The notes beneath the pieces are model-generated. The model ran no database searches, had not been told where the DNA came from, and worked only from the letters and a program-made list of their open reading frames with translations. A DNA stretch of 64,000 nt, taken from positions 1 through 64,000 of the forward strand of contig CALWQP010000012.1 of NCBI GenBank assembly GCA_944383695.1. Reading direction: 5' to 3'. The DNA is from an uncultured Mediterraneibacter sp. Its GTDB lineage: Bacteria > Bacillota > Clostridia > Lachnospirales > Lachnospiraceae. Shown here one piece after another: positions 53,474 to 62,519 of this stretch (its first letter is position 1; every line of letters begins with the position of its first letter). The position numbers were made by a program, and so were the translations under genes.

Positions 53474-54934
53474 ATGGAGTATAAGATCACAGGTTACAAA
53501 CCGGAAAAATTATTTCACTTTTTTGAGGAGATCAGCGCGATCCCGAGAGGATCTGGAAATGAGAAAGAGATCAGCGACTACCTTGTCAAATTCGCAAAAG
53601 ACAGGGGACTGTGGGTACACCAGGATGAGGCGTACAATGTCATCATCAAAAAAGGCGGCAGCAAAGGCGCGGAGGATAAAGCTTCGGTCATGCTCCAGGG
53701 ACACCTTGATATGGTGTGCGACAAGCGCGCCGGTGTGGAGCACGATTTTGAGAAAGATGGGATCAGCCTGGTCGTAAAGGACGGGATTCTCTCTGCTGAC
53801 GGCACAACACTCGGTTCCGATAACGGAGTGGCTGTTGCCCTGATGATGATGGTCCTGGACGATGAAGAAATACAGCATCCGCCGGTGGAATGCGTGTTTA
53901 CAACGGAGGAGGAAGTCGGGCTTAACGGAGCCCAGGCTTTGGACAAATCTTTGATTACAGCCCGCACCATGATCAATATGGACTCTGAGGAAGAGGGAGT
54001 GGCAACGATCAGCTGTGCAGGCGGTCTTCGTATCCAGTTCACAAGACCGGTTAAGAAGGAGGCAGCGGAGGGAAGCCTTGTATCTATTAAGATCGAGGGG
54101 CTTCTTGGCGGACATTCCGGCATGGACATCAGCAAGGAGAGGCAGAATGCCAATCTTCTGATGGGGCGCATGACAGATCATCTGATGAAGAACACAGACG
54201 GAAAGCTGGTAAGCTTCGCCGGAGGGACAAAGGATAACGCCATAACAAGAGAGTGTGAGGCATCTCTGATCTATGCAGACAAAGGGGAAGCTCAAAAAGC
54301 GGAGAAGCTCGCCTGCGCACTGGCACAGGATTTTGCGGATGAGATCACACCGTACGAACCGGATTTCGCCTGCGAGATCACTGTGGAAGACGGAAGGATC
54401 GCGTCGGCGATCCCCCAGGAGGATGCAAAGGCATTTATAGGCGCTATCCGCCTTGCTCCAAACGGAGTGTTCAGCCGCAATCCTCACATGGATGGCTTTG
54501 TCGTGACATCCTCTAACATGGGCGTGGTGCGGACAGAGGAGGATAAGCTTGTGTTCGTTGTATCCCCTCGTTCTTCCGTCGCATCCCTCCAGGAAGACAC
54601 AAAGGCACGTTTTCAGACCCTGGCGGATTCCTTTGGGTTCGAGGCGGAATACAGCGGAGAGTATCCGGGCTGGAGCTATGCAGAGCAGTCCAGGATCCGG
54701 GAAGTCTTTGTAGAGAGCTATCGCGAGCTCTTTGGCAAGGAGCTGAAGCTTGAGGCAATCCACGCAGGACTGGAATGCGGGCTTTTCACCGAGGCGATCC
54801 CGGGGCTCGACGCCATTGCGGTGGGACCGACTCTGTACGATGTGCATACACCGGATGAGCACGTGCCGCTGGATTCCTTTGAGCGTTTCTATGAGCTGCT
54901 GCAGGCCGTATTGAAAAAACTGGCGGCAGGCTGA
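53474..54934 (+). CDS. pepD: Aminoacyl-histidine dipeptidase (M20 family, PepD)
   Basis: The 486-residue metallopeptidase hydrolyses dipeptides such as Xaa-His in the cytosol. Zinc ligands and the catalytic acid appear in MLQGHLDMVCD, LGSDNGVAVALMM and FTTEEEVGLNGA. The lid domain contains GLLGGHSGMDI, and the C-terminal His ligand is in LYDVHTPDEHVPLDS. AAGAGGAAGAACA precedes the ATG. It is monocistronic with a terminator. Confidence 0.92.
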   Translation: MEYKITGYKPEKLFHFFEEISAIPRGSGNEKEISDYLVKFAKDRGLWVHQDEAYNVIIKKGGSKGAEDKASVMLQGHLDMVCDKRAGVEHDFEKDGISLVVKDGILSADGTTLGSDNGVAVALMMMVLDDEEIQHPPVECVFTTEEEVGLNGAQALDKSLITARTMINMDSEEEGVATISCAGGLRIQFTRPVKKEAAEGSLVSIKIEGLLGGHSGMDISKERQNANLLMGRMTDHLMKNTDGKLVSFAGGTKDNAITRECEASLIYADKGEAQKAEKLACALAQDFADEITPYEPDFACEITVEDGRIASAIPQEDAKAFIGAIRLAPNGVFSRNPHMDGFVVTSSNMGVVRTEEDKLVFVVSPRSSVASLQEDTKARFQTLADSFGFEAEYSGEYPGWSYAEQSRIREVFVESYRELFGKELKLEAIHAGLECGLFTEAIPGLDAIAVGPTLYDVHTPDEHVPLDSFERFYELLQAVLKKLAAG

Positions 54935-54954
54935 TCCTGACCATATGAGGTGAC

Positions 54955-54986
54955 AAAGAGCAGCACCCGGAGGGCGCTGCTCTTTC
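54955..54986 (+). terminator. Terminator after pepD
   Basis: AAAGAGCAGC pairs with GCTGCTCTTT around a short CCGGAGG loop, followed by TCTAAA. Confidence 0.75.
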
Positions 54987-55127
54987 TAAATTGATCATAA
55001 TTGACTATTTACTGGTAACCTTTTCGGCAGAAGAGAGGTATCTTATACAGAACATAACAAATGCGCTCTGGACAGCGGAGGATGGGGAGGATGCCGCCGC
55101 TTGCCTGTGAGCGGGAAGGAGAACAGG

Positions 55128-55955
55128 ATGATCGGAAAATATTCTGAATATTACAATAAAGCGCCGGAACAGATAGCGGCGGAGCATATGGCAAAAGGAA
55201 GGCGGAGAAGGACTGTATTTCTGCTGGAACAGGCAGTGTTCATCGGGCTCATCATATTATTTCTGAAGGGGAGTTCTTTCATCGCCCTCTTCTATATCCT
55301 TATTCTGGCATCAGTGGCGCTGGACATCAGGTATGCCATGAAAGGCGGCAAACATTTCCAAAATCTGTCGGAAATCCTTCTGGCAGACTGCGATCCTGTA
55401 AAATACCGCCGTGTCATGGAGATATTCCTTGCGGATAAACGCAACAGAAGGGCGCGCTCTACCCTCCTTCTCGAGTGCGCTCTGGCGGAGTTTCATGAAG
55501 ACCGCCCGGCAGATGCGCTGAGACATTTGCAGGAGGTTACATACAAGTCTCCCAAAAATCCCCGCTGGATCAGAAAATATAACGTGGAGGCACTATGCAG
55601 GAATGCGGTGGGAGATTTCGATGGACGGAATGTCTGTCTCCAAAAACTGGAGCAGTACAGAGTATCCTTTCAAAAAGCTGAGAAAAACCGGAAGATCATG
55701 GATGACCTGCTCCTCGATCTGAAGGTGATATTCAAGCCTGCCGGGCAGTGGGACGCCGCAGACGCGGTGTGGATCAGGGATAGAGTGACACTTGCGGACA
55801 ACAGGCTGGACCAGAGCAGATGGATGGTAAGGGAGGCAGTGTATGAACTGCTCCATGGGAACAGGGAAAAAGCATATGATCTGCTTGCGGAAAACGAGCG
55901 CGGTCCCCTGACCCCGGGGACAAGGATGTGGATAGAAAGAATTAAGAGCCAATGA
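55128..55955 (+). CDS. Hypothetical membrane protein with helical cytosolic domain
   Basis: I do not recognise this family. The 275-residue protein has a basic segment (GRRRR, 24-28), two membrane helices (about 30-46 and 50-68) and a soluble C-terminal part of about 200 residues. That part looks tetratricopeptide-like (ADALRHLQEVTYKSPKNPRW, then VEALCRNAVGDFDGRNVCLQ). The ATG at 55128 follows AAGGAGAACAGG. It lies 16 bp before the XdhC-type gene on the same strand, but similar proteins need not be linked to purine use. Confidence 0.65.
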   Translation: MIGKYSEYYNKAPEQIAAEHMAKGRRRRTVFLLEQAVFIGLIILFLKGSSFIALFYILILASVALDIRYAMKGGKHFQNLSEILLADCDPVKYRRVMEIFLADKRNRRARSTLLLECALAEFHEDRPADALRHLQEVTYKSPKNPRWIRKYNVEALCRNAVGDFDGRNVCLQKLEQYRVSFQKAEKNRKIMDDLLLDLKVIFKPAGQWDAADAVWIRDRVTLADNRLDQSRWMVREAVYELLHGNREKAYDLLAENERGPLTPGTRMWIERIKSQ

Positions 55956-55971
55956 GTAAAGGGAGGCACAT

Positions 55972-57024
55972 ATGGATACGTTTTATACACAGCTTAAGAG
56001 AGCGCTGGAAACAGCGGAGGGGGACATATGGACAGAGACTGTTTTAGAAGGAGAGCGCAGAGGGGAAAAGCGTCTGCTGACCTCTGAGCCGGACGAGGAA
56101 AAAGGCAGTCCTCGTGTGTATTGTGAGCGCATCAGCCGCACGCCCAGACTCATCATCTGCGGAGGCGGCCATGTTTCGATGCCCATCATTCGGCTGGGGA
56201 AGATGCTGGGCTTTGCCGTGACGGTCATTGAGGACCGCCCCAAGTTTGCGGATAACGCCAGGGCAGCAGGAGCGGATATGGTGGTCTGCCAGCCGTTTGC
56301 CTCAGCATTGTCCCAGATCAGGGGGGATTCGGACTCGTGGTTTATCATTGTGACAAGAGGGCACCGGTATGATACGGAGTGTCTGGATGCCATATTGCAG
56401 AAGAAGTATGCCTATGTGGGTATGATGGGCAGCAGGCGCAGATCAGCCATAGTAAAGGAGCAGCTGGCGGGAAAGGGAGTGAGCCGGGAGAGACTGGAGG
56501 AGGTCCACACCCCCATCGGGCTGAAGATCGGGGCGGAGACGCCGGAGGAGATCGCGGTGTCTGTGATGGCAGAGATCATACAGGTAAAGAGCGCAAAGGC
56601 AGTGCAGGTGCGGACGGACCGGGATAAAGCCGGCGATGAAAGAACCGGGCATATAAGGGCAGGAGGCTATTCAGAGGAAATGCTTGCCTGCATCTTTGGG
56701 GAAAAAGCGGATGAAAAGAAGACTTCCGTGCAGGAGGAGGTTCCTGAAAGGAAGAAAGTCCTTGCCACCATTATTTCCCGCAGGGGTTCAGCGCCCCGCG
56801 GCGTGGGTACAAAAATGCTTGTTCTTGAGGATGGGAGTACCGTGGATACGATAGGCGGCGGCTGCGTGGAGAGCGAGATCATCCAGAAATCCCTTCTTAT
56901 GATGCGGATGGAAACGCTGGATTTTCAAATCTGTACTGTGCATATGACGGCTGATGAGGCGGAGGATGAGGGCATGGTCTGCGGCGGCGTTGTTGAAGTG
57001 ATGCTGGAGAGGATCTCATCATGA
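55972..57024 (+). CDS. XdhC-family molybdenum hydroxylase maturation protein, swapped domain order
   Basis: XdhC/CoxI proteins bind sulfurated molybdenum cofactor and deliver it to xanthine dehydrogenase-type enzymes. This 350-residue protein has the Rossmann part first (about 55-200: RLIICGGGHVSMPIIRLG, VIEDRPKFA, IVTRGHRYD, YVGMMGSRRRSA). The CoxI/XdhC N-terminal-type domain comes last (about 260-350: VLATIISRRGSAPRGVGTKM, TIGGGCVESEI, GMVCGGVVEVMLE). Classical XdhC has the opposite order. It precedes the guanine deaminase and hydroxylase genes it would serve. AAGGGAGGCACAT precedes the ATG. Confidence 0.85.
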   Translation: MDTFYTQLKRALETAEGDIWTETVLEGERRGEKRLLTSEPDEEKGSPRVYCERISRTPRLIICGGGHVSMPIIRLGKMLGFAVTVIEDRPKFADNARAAGADMVVCQPFASALSQIRGDSDSWFIIVTRGHRYDTECLDAILQKKYAYVGMMGSRRRSAIVKEQLAGKGVSRERLEEVHTPIGLKIGAETPEEIAVSVMAEIIQVKSAKAVQVRTDRDKAGDERTGHIRAGGYSEEMLACIFGEKADEKKTSVQEEVPERKKVLATIISRRGSAPRGVGTKMLVLEDGSTVDTIGGGCVESEIIQKSLLMMRMETLDFQICTVHMTADEAEDEGMVCGGVVEVMLERISS

Positions 57025-57092
57025 ATTTAGAAAACAAAGTCAGGAAATTGATCAGCAGGAAGCATAACCGGGGGCTGGCGTGGGGGATATAG
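57021..57092 (+). CDS. Very short frame overlapping the XdhC-type gene stop
   Basis: An ATG overlaps the preceding TGA (ATGA) and gives 23 codons, MNLENKVRKLISRKHNRGLA and three more residues. The overlap would allow coupled translation, and GAGAGGATC lies just upstream. I cannot assign a function. It may be a truncated gene, a leader or chance. Confidence 0.25.
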   Translation: MNLENKVRKLISRKHNRGLAWGI

Positions 57093-57097
57093 GGAGG

Positions 57098-57126
57098 TTG
57101 ACACAGTTCTGTCCCGGTGTTACCAT
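57098..57126 (+). promoter_or_regulatory. Promoter of the purine riboswitch transcript
   Basis: TTGACA (57098-57103), 17-bp spacer, TACCAT (57121-57126). The start near 57133 is about 18 nt before the aptamer. Confidence 0.75.
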
Positions 57127-57150
57127 ATCTACATAGAGAAAATACTGCAC

Positions 57151-57252
57151 ACTTATATAGGTTCATAATCGGTTGAACGTCTCTACCAGCCGCCGGAAAC
57201 GGCTGACTATAAGTATGCCGGATAAGGAAAGGGGATATCCGGCGTATTTAAG
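57151..57252 (+). promoter_or_regulatory. Purine riboswitch, guanine class, before guaD
   Basis: P1 pairs ACTTAT (57152-57157) with ATAAGT (57210-57215). P2 is GGTTCA/TGAACG with loop TAATCGGT, and P3 is CAGCCG/CGGCTG. J2/3 reads GTCTCTACC, and the discriminating base in GACTATAAG is C, the guanine/xanthine type. A stem ATGCCGGATA/TATCCGGCGTA (57216-57247) follows at once but has only TTTAAG after it, so it may act on translation or be a weak terminator. Ligand control of a catabolic guanine deaminase is the expected role. Confidence 0.92.
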
Positions 57253-57267
57253 AGAGGAGCCTGACCG

Positions 57268-58551
57268 ATGAATGGATCTGTTTTTATTTTAAAAGGAAAT
57301 ATCATATATAGTAAAAGCCCCAAGGAGTTTCACATTTGCGAGCGCGGTTATCTGGTCTGCAGGGACGGAAAGGCAGAAGGCGTGTACCAGACGCTCCCAT
57401 TCCGGCTGGGCGGCAGTCCCATTCGCGATTTTGGCGACAGCCTCATCATCCCTGGACTGGTTGACCTGCATCTTCACGCGCCCCAGTATTCGTACCGGGG
57501 GCTTGGTATGGATATGGAGCTTCTGGAATGGCTTGAAGTGAACACCTTCCCCGAGGAGGCAAAGTTTGAATTCCTTGATTATGCAAGGGAGGCATACCGG
57601 ATATTTACAGAAAATCTAAGACAGAGCGCCACCACAAGGGCGTGTGTGTTTGCCACAGTACACCGCCCGGCAACCCTCCTTCTTATGGATATGCTGGAGA
57701 AAAGCGGGCTGGACACTTATGTGGGAAAGGTCAACATGGACAGGAACTGCCCCGATTACATCTGTGAGGAGACGGAAGAATCCGCGCGGGAAACGCTGGA
57801 ATGGATCAGGGATGTGCTTCACAGAAATTATGAAAATACCCGTCCCATCTTGACGCCCCGGTTTACGCCAAGCTGTACGAATGAACTGATGGAAGAGCTG
57901 AAAAAGCTGCAGATGCGGTATGACCTGCCCATGCAGTCCCACCTGTCGGAGAATCCGGGAGAGATCGAATGGGTGAAGAAACTCTGTCCGTGGGCGGAAT
58001 TTTACGGCGATGCGTACGACCGGTTCGGATTATTCGGCGCAGACTGCCCCACTGTCATGGCGCACTGCGTGTACAGTGATGAGAGGGAGATTGCCAGGAT
58101 GAAAGAGAACGGTGTGTTCATCGCCCACTGCCCGGAATCAAACATGAATGTATCTTCAGGAATCGCTCCGGTGCGCAGATTCCTTGAAGAGGGGCTGCGA
58201 GTCGGTCTTGGAAGTGATGTTGCGGGAGGCTCTACGGAGAATCTGTTCCGTGCCATGGCTCATGCCGTGCAGTCTTCAAAGCTCCGGTGGAGACTTGCAG
58301 ATAACAGCCTGGAGGCGCTGACCGCTGAGGAAGTATTTTACATGGCGACAAAGGGAGGAGGCGAGTTTTTCGGAAAAGTGGGAAGCTTTGAGCCGGGATA
58401 TGAGTTTGACGCGGTCGTACTGGATGATTCGCGTCTTGCCCATCCCCAGCCCATGGATATCAGGAGCAGGCTGGAGCGGATGATCTATCTGGCAGATGAG
58501 CGGGAGATACGCGCAAAGTTCGTAAAAGGAAAAGAAATCTGTCTTTCATAA
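57268..58551 (+). CDS. guaD: Guanine deaminase
   Basis: The 427-residue amidohydrolase converts guanine to xanthine and ammonia. Metal ligands are H68 and H70 in LVDLHLHAPQ, a His in MQSHLSENPGEI, a His in MAHCVYSDE and the Asp in GLGSDVAGGS. FTPSCTNELM and HCPESNMNVSSG are guanine deaminase positions. Length is usual. AGAGAGGAGCCTGACCG precedes the ATG. The riboswitch upstream and the hydroxylase genes 31 bp downstream support a guanine-to-urate route. Confidence 0.93.
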   Translation: MNGSVFILKGNIIYSKSPKEFHICERGYLVCRDGKAEGVYQTLPFRLGGSPIRDFGDSLIIPGLVDLHLHAPQYSYRGLGMDMELLEWLEVNTFPEEAKFEFLDYAREAYRIFTENLRQSATTRACVFATVHRPATLLLMDMLEKSGLDTYVGKVNMDRNCPDYICEETEESARETLEWIRDVLHRNYENTRPILTPRFTPSCTNELMEELKKLQMRYDLPMQSHLSENPGEIEWVKKLCPWAEFYGDAYDRFGLFGADCPTVMAHCVYSDEREIARMKENGVFIAHCPESNMNVSSGIAPVRRFLEEGLRVGLGSDVAGGSTENLFRAMAHAVQSSKLRWRLADNSLEALTAEEVFYMATKGGGEFFGKVGSFEPGYEFDAVVLDDSRLAHPQPMDIRSRLERMIYLADEREIRAKFVKGKEICLS

Positions 58552-58582
58552 AAATGAAAAATTCCAGACCGGAGGTGAGGAT

Positions 58583-60895
58583 ATGGAAGAAAGAAAAGCA
58601 GTGGAAAAAGAACATGTGGTCGGGAAGAGCGTAAAGAGAGTGGACGCCTTTGAAAAGGTGACGGGCCGGGCAAAATACACGGACGATCTGTGTGACCGCA
58701 ATGCCTATGTGGCAAAGGTACTGCATTCTACGATCGCCCACGGATATGTGAAGGCGGTCGATACGTCCGAGGCTGAGAGGATACCAGGAGTGGTGAAGAT
58801 CGTCACCTGTTTTGACGTGCCGGAATATTATTATCCAACGGCAGGGCATCCGTGGTCAACGGAGGAAGCGCATCAGGATGTGGCGGACCGTCTCCTGCTG
58901 GTGAAGCACGTCAGGTTTTATGGGGATGACATCGCGGCAGTAGTGGCGGAGAATGAAATCGCGGCCGCACAGGCTGTTCGCGCCATTAAGGTGGAATATG
59001 AGGAACTTCCGTTTGTGCTGGATGTGCAGAAAGCGATGGAGGACGGAGCGCCGCGGCTTCATGAGAAATATCCCAATAATATCCTTTCGCACACATCCAT
59101 CCGCAATGGAGATTATGTGGAAGCAGTCAAAGAGCCCGGACTTACGAAGGTAGAAGGCTGGTATGAGACGCCCACTGTCCAGCACTGCCATATTGAGAAT
59201 CCGGTGTGTTATGCCTATATGGAACAGGGAAGGATCGCGGTGGTGACATCAACTCAGATACCCCATATCTGCCGGCGCGTGGTGGGGCAGGCGCTGGGTA
59301 TCCCCTGGGGACAGGTGCGCATCGTCAAACCCTATATCGGAGGGGGATTCGGCAACAAGCAGGATATACTGTATGAACCGCTGTGTGCCTATCTGTGTAC
59401 CCAGGTGGGAGGCAGGACGGTAAAGCTGGATACATCCAGGGAAGAGACATTCGCGTCCACCAGAGTCCGCCATGCGATCAGGTTCCATATCGTCTCCTAT
59501 GTGCGCCCGGACGGAACCTATGCGGCGCGAAAATTCGAGAGCTTTTCGGATCAGGGAGCATATGCGTCTCATGGACACAGTATCGCGGCGAAGGGGATGG
59601 GCTGCTTCCCACAGCTATATCCATGTCCGAATATCGAAGCAGATACATATACAGTCTTTACAAATAAATCAGTGGCAGGCGCTATGCGCGGTTATGGTAT
59701 CCCTCAGGCAATGTTTGCCATGGAGAGCCACACAGAAGATGTGGCTCGGGCAATGGGGATCCCATCTTATGAGTTTCGCATGAAGAATGTGATGCCAAAA
59801 GGATTTAAAGACGGATTTTCGAAGAACGTAAACTATTTTGATTCCTTCCGCGAATGTATGGAAAAGGGCAGAAAGGAATTTGATTATGACAGAAAGTTAA
59901 AAGAATATGCGCATCAGACCGGCGAGATACGCCGGGGCGTTGGGATGGCTGTGTTCTGGTATAATACCGGGGTGTGGCCCATTTCACTGGAGACATCCGC
60001 CTGCCGGATGGTGCTGAACCAGGACGGCAGCATACAGATACAGTTGGGCGAGACAGAAATCGGACAAGGAGCGGATACAGCGTTCGCGCAGATGGCGGCA
60101 GAGACGCTGGGGATTCCTTTTGAAATGGTACATGTGGTTTCGTCCCAGGATACGGATGTGACTCCGTTCAGCACAGGCGCATATGCTTCCCGTCAGACCT
60201 ATATGGCAGGGTTCTCCATTCGTCAGACCGGGGAGCTTCTGAAAGAAAAGATTATAGAGACTGCACACGATCTGACAAGACAGATGAAACAAAATATTGA
60301 TATAGTAAACGGAAATATTGTCAGAACAACAGATGGAGAGGTGCTGATGAGTCTTGGAGAGCTGGCGGCTGAGAAATTGTACAGCCTTACAGATAACGGG
60401 CATCTGACGGCAGAGAGCAGTTATCAGATCAAGAACAATGCGTATTCATTCGGCTGTACCTTTGCCGAGGTGGAAGTGGATATCCCCGGATGCAGGGCGC
60501 AGGTGACAGATATCCTGAATGTCCATGACTGCGGAAGGCTGATCAATCCGGCTCTTGCTGAGGCGCAGGTGCATGGCGGCATGAGCATGGCAATGGGATA
60601 TGCACTGTCTGAGAAACTGCTGTTTGACGAGAACACAGGAAGACCGCTGAACAATAATCTGCTGGACTATAAGCTCTCTACCTTTATGGACCATCCGGAC
60701 CTGAAAGCGGAGTTTATCGAAAATTGTGAGCCCACCAGTGCATTCGGGACAAAAGCCCTGGGAGAGCCTCCGACCTGTTCGCCTGCGCCGGCGATCCGGA
60801 ACGCGGTCCTGCAGGCAGTGGGAGTGGCATTGAATGAGATTCCCATGAGGCCGCACCTGCTGTTCCAAGCGTTCAAAAAAGCCGGATTGATTTAA
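58583..60895 (+). CDS. xdhA: Xanthine dehydrogenase-type molybdenum-binding subunit
   Basis: The 770-residue subunit holds the molybdenum cofactor and oxidises xanthine or a related heterocycle. VKRVDAFEKVTGRAKYTDDL is the usual N-terminus. Cofactor-binding loops are visible as GGGFGNKQD, AMRGYGIPQA and GQGADTAFAQ. The catalytic Glu is in KALGEPP near residue 722. A selenium ligand cannot be judged from sequence. GGAGGTGAGGAT precedes the ATG. It lies between guaD and the FAD-FeS fusion subunit, with which it would form the enzyme. Confidence 0.92.
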   Translation: MEERKAVEKEHVVGKSVKRVDAFEKVTGRAKYTDDLCDRNAYVAKVLHSTIAHGYVKAVDTSEAERIPGVVKIVTCFDVPEYYYPTAGHPWSTEEAHQDVADRLLLVKHVRFYGDDIAAVVAENEIAAAQAVRAIKVEYEELPFVLDVQKAMEDGAPRLHEKYPNNILSHTSIRNGDYVEAVKEPGLTKVEGWYETPTVQHCHIENPVCYAYMEQGRIAVVTSTQIPHICRRVVGQALGIPWGQVRIVKPYIGGGFGNKQDILYEPLCAYLCTQVGGRTVKLDTSREETFASTRVRHAIRFHIVSYVRPDGTYAARKFESFSDQGAYASHGHSIAAKGMGCFPQLYPCPNIEADTYTVFTNKSVAGAMRGYGIPQAMFAMESHTEDVARAMGIPSYEFRMKNVMPKGFKDGFSKNVNYFDSFRECMEKGRKEFDYDRKLKEYAHQTGEIRRGVGMAVFWYNTGVWPISLETSACRMVLNQDGSIQIQLGETEIGQGADTAFAQMAAETLGIPFEMVHVVSSQDTDVTPFSTGAYASRQTYMAGFSIRQTGELLKEKIIETAHDLTRQMKQNIDIVNGNIVRTTDGEVLMSLGELAAEKLYSLTDNGHLTAESSYQIKNNAYSFGCTFAEVEVDIPGCRAQVTDILNVHDCGRLINPALAEAQVHGGMSMAMGYALSEKLLFDENTGRPLNNNLLDYKLSTFMDHPDLKAEFIENCEPTSAFGTKALGEPPTCSPAPAIRNAVLQAVGVALNEIPMRPHLLFQAFKKAGLI

Positions 60896-60923
60896 GAGAG
60901 CGGCTATGCGGAGGTGAAAAAGA

Positions 60924-62474
60924 ATGTATGATATGAAAGCATTGTATGAGGCCAGGAGCACAGCCCATGCCATCCGGCTTCTTCAGGAACACCCGGAAGC
61001 TCAGATCATTGCGGGAGGGAGCGATGTGCTCGTACAGATGAGAGAGGGAAAACGCGCCGGGATTGAGCTTGTGAGCATCTATGGGCTGGATGAACTGCGG
61101 GGCGTAAATCTGGAGGACGACGGAACGCTGAGGATCGGTCCACTGACCAGCTTCTCCCATATTGCGAAAAATCCTCTGATCCAGAAATATATCAGAGTCC
61201 TCGGTGAGGCTGTGGATATGGTGGGCGGACCGCAGATCCGCAATATCGGGACCATCGGAGGAAACACATGCAACGGAGTCACATCTGCGGATTCTGCCTC
61301 CACACTTTTTGCGTGGGACGCAGTGATCGAGCTGACAGGACCGGAAGGAGTGAGGCGGATTCCCATCAAAGACTTTTACATACGAGCGGGAAAAGTGGAT
61401 CTGCGCCCTGGGGAGCTCCAGACAGGGATACTTATCAAAAAAGAATCCTATGAACGATACAAAGGACATTACATCAAATATGCAATGAGAAACGCTATGG
61501 ATATCGCTACACTGGGCTGCTCTGTAAATGTAAAACTTTCGAAAAACAATAAAATATTTACTGACATTCGTATTGCCTATGGCGTGGCCGGACCGGTTCC
61601 CATGCGGGCGGTTCATGCGGAAAAGGTCGGGAAAGGACTTCCGGTTACAGACGAAAGTATGGAACAGATCAGTGAAGCTGTGCTGGAAGATGTGACTCCG
61701 CGTGACAGCTGGAGGGCGAGCAAAGCATTCAGAGAGCACATTTCAAAGGTGTTATGCAAGAGGGCGCTTATTGAGGCTGTGAAAAAGGCAGAGGAAGTCG
61801 GCGCGCCGGAGGGCGGAGAATGTGAGAACAGCGGAGCGTGCATTTCCTGGGGAAATTATGTGGACGGACAGGAGGGCGATTCCGCGGATGCGGGAAAATC
61901 AGACGCAGGAATGTCGGACGCGGGAAAATCGGACTCAGGAAAACCTTCCGGGAATGAGACCGGTATACAGAATGGGGCAAATCAGTACAAACTCATCCGC
62001 TGCCGGATCAACGGCGCAGAGCGGGAAGCAGTTGTGGATGTGCGGGCTTCCCTGACTGATATGCTTCGCAATGATTATTCCCTGACAAGCGTGAAAAAAG
62101 GCTGCGAGGTAGGAGAGTGCGGCGCGTGCAATGTCATGATTGACGGAGAGTGTTATAATTCCTGCATCTATCTTGCCGTCTGGGCAGACGGAAAAGAAAT
62201 CCGTACTGTTGAAGGACACATGGGACCGAGTGGAGAGCTGTCAGATATCCAGCAGGCGTTTATAGACGAGGCGGCAGTGCAGTGCGGTTTCTGTACGCCG
62301 GGAGTAATTATGAGCGCAGTGGAAATCCTGGAGAGCGGGAAAGAATATACAAGAGATGAATTGAGGAAACTGCTCTCAGGGCATCTGTGCAGGTGCACGG
62401 GATATGAGAACATACTGAATGCGGTGGAAAAAACGATGAAGAAGAGGCTGGAAGAAGAATTCAGTATGAACTAA
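60924..62474 (+). CDS. Xanthine dehydrogenase FAD subunit fused to [2Fe-2S] subunit
   Basis: The 516-residue protein joins two chains that are usually separate. The FAD domain is at about 1-290 (AQIIAGGSDVLVQMREGK, IRNIGTIGGNTCNG). A linker at about 320-355 is Asp/Ser/Gly/Lys-rich with near-repeats of SDAGKSDAGMSDAGK. The [2Fe-2S] chain is at about 356-512, with plant-type CEVGECGACNVMIDGECYNSC-like cysteines (first motif) and CGFCTPG...CRC (second motif). The order FAD then FeS is opposite to eukaryotic xanthine dehydrogenase. GGAGGTGAAAAAGA precedes the ATG. It completes the hydroxylase with xdhA. Confidence 0.9.
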   Translation: MYDMKALYEARSTAHAIRLLQEHPEAQIIAGGSDVLVQMREGKRAGIELVSIYGLDELRGVNLEDDGTLRIGPLTSFSHIAKNPLIQKYIRVLGEAVDMVGGPQIRNIGTIGGNTCNGVTSADSASTLFAWDAVIELTGPEGVRRIPIKDFYIRAGKVDLRPGELQTGILIKKESYERYKGHYIKYAMRNAMDIATLGCSVNVKLSKNNKIFTDIRIAYGVAGPVPMRAVHAEKVGKGLPVTDESMEQISEAVLEDVTPRDSWRASKAFREHISKVLCKRALIEAVKKAEEVGAPEGGECENSGACISWGNYVDGQEGDSADAGKSDAGMSDAGKSDSGKPSGNETGIQNGANQYKLIRCRINGAEREAVVDVRASLTDMLRNDYSLTSVKKGCEVGECGACNVMIDGECYNSCIYLAVWADGKEIRTVEGHMGPSGELSDIQQAFIDEAAVQCGFCTPGVIMSAVEILESGKEYTRDELRKLLSGHLCRCTGYENILNAVEKTMKKRLEEEFSMN

Positions 62475-62485
62475 CATTCAGATGA

Positions 62486-62513
62486 TTGACTTTTCGTCTG
62501 TACTTGTTATAAT
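62486..62513 (+). promoter_or_regulatory. Promoter of the antitoxin RNA
   Basis: TTGACT (62486-62491), 16-bp spacer, TATAAT (62508-62513), starting 12 bp after the xdh fusion stop. No protein gene follows on this strand, which fits a short RNA. Confidence 0.8.
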
Positions 62514-62519
62514 ATACTT

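Noticed and set aside
53510-54862. 450-codon open frame on the minus strand inside pepD
   Set aside because: Full overlap with a well-supported M20 peptidase, composition rich in Cys, His and Arg, and no recognisable motif. A shadow frame.
60873-61739. 288-codon open frame on the minus strand inside the FAD-FeS fusion gene
   Set aside because: Opposes a coding frame with clear FAD-binding motifs, and its residues look random.
61880-61990. Short DNA repeats considered as a CRISPR or minisatellite
   Set aside because: They encode the Asp/Ser/Gly linker of the fusion protein in frame. There is no spacer-repeat structure, and no CRISPR array was seen anywhere in the window.
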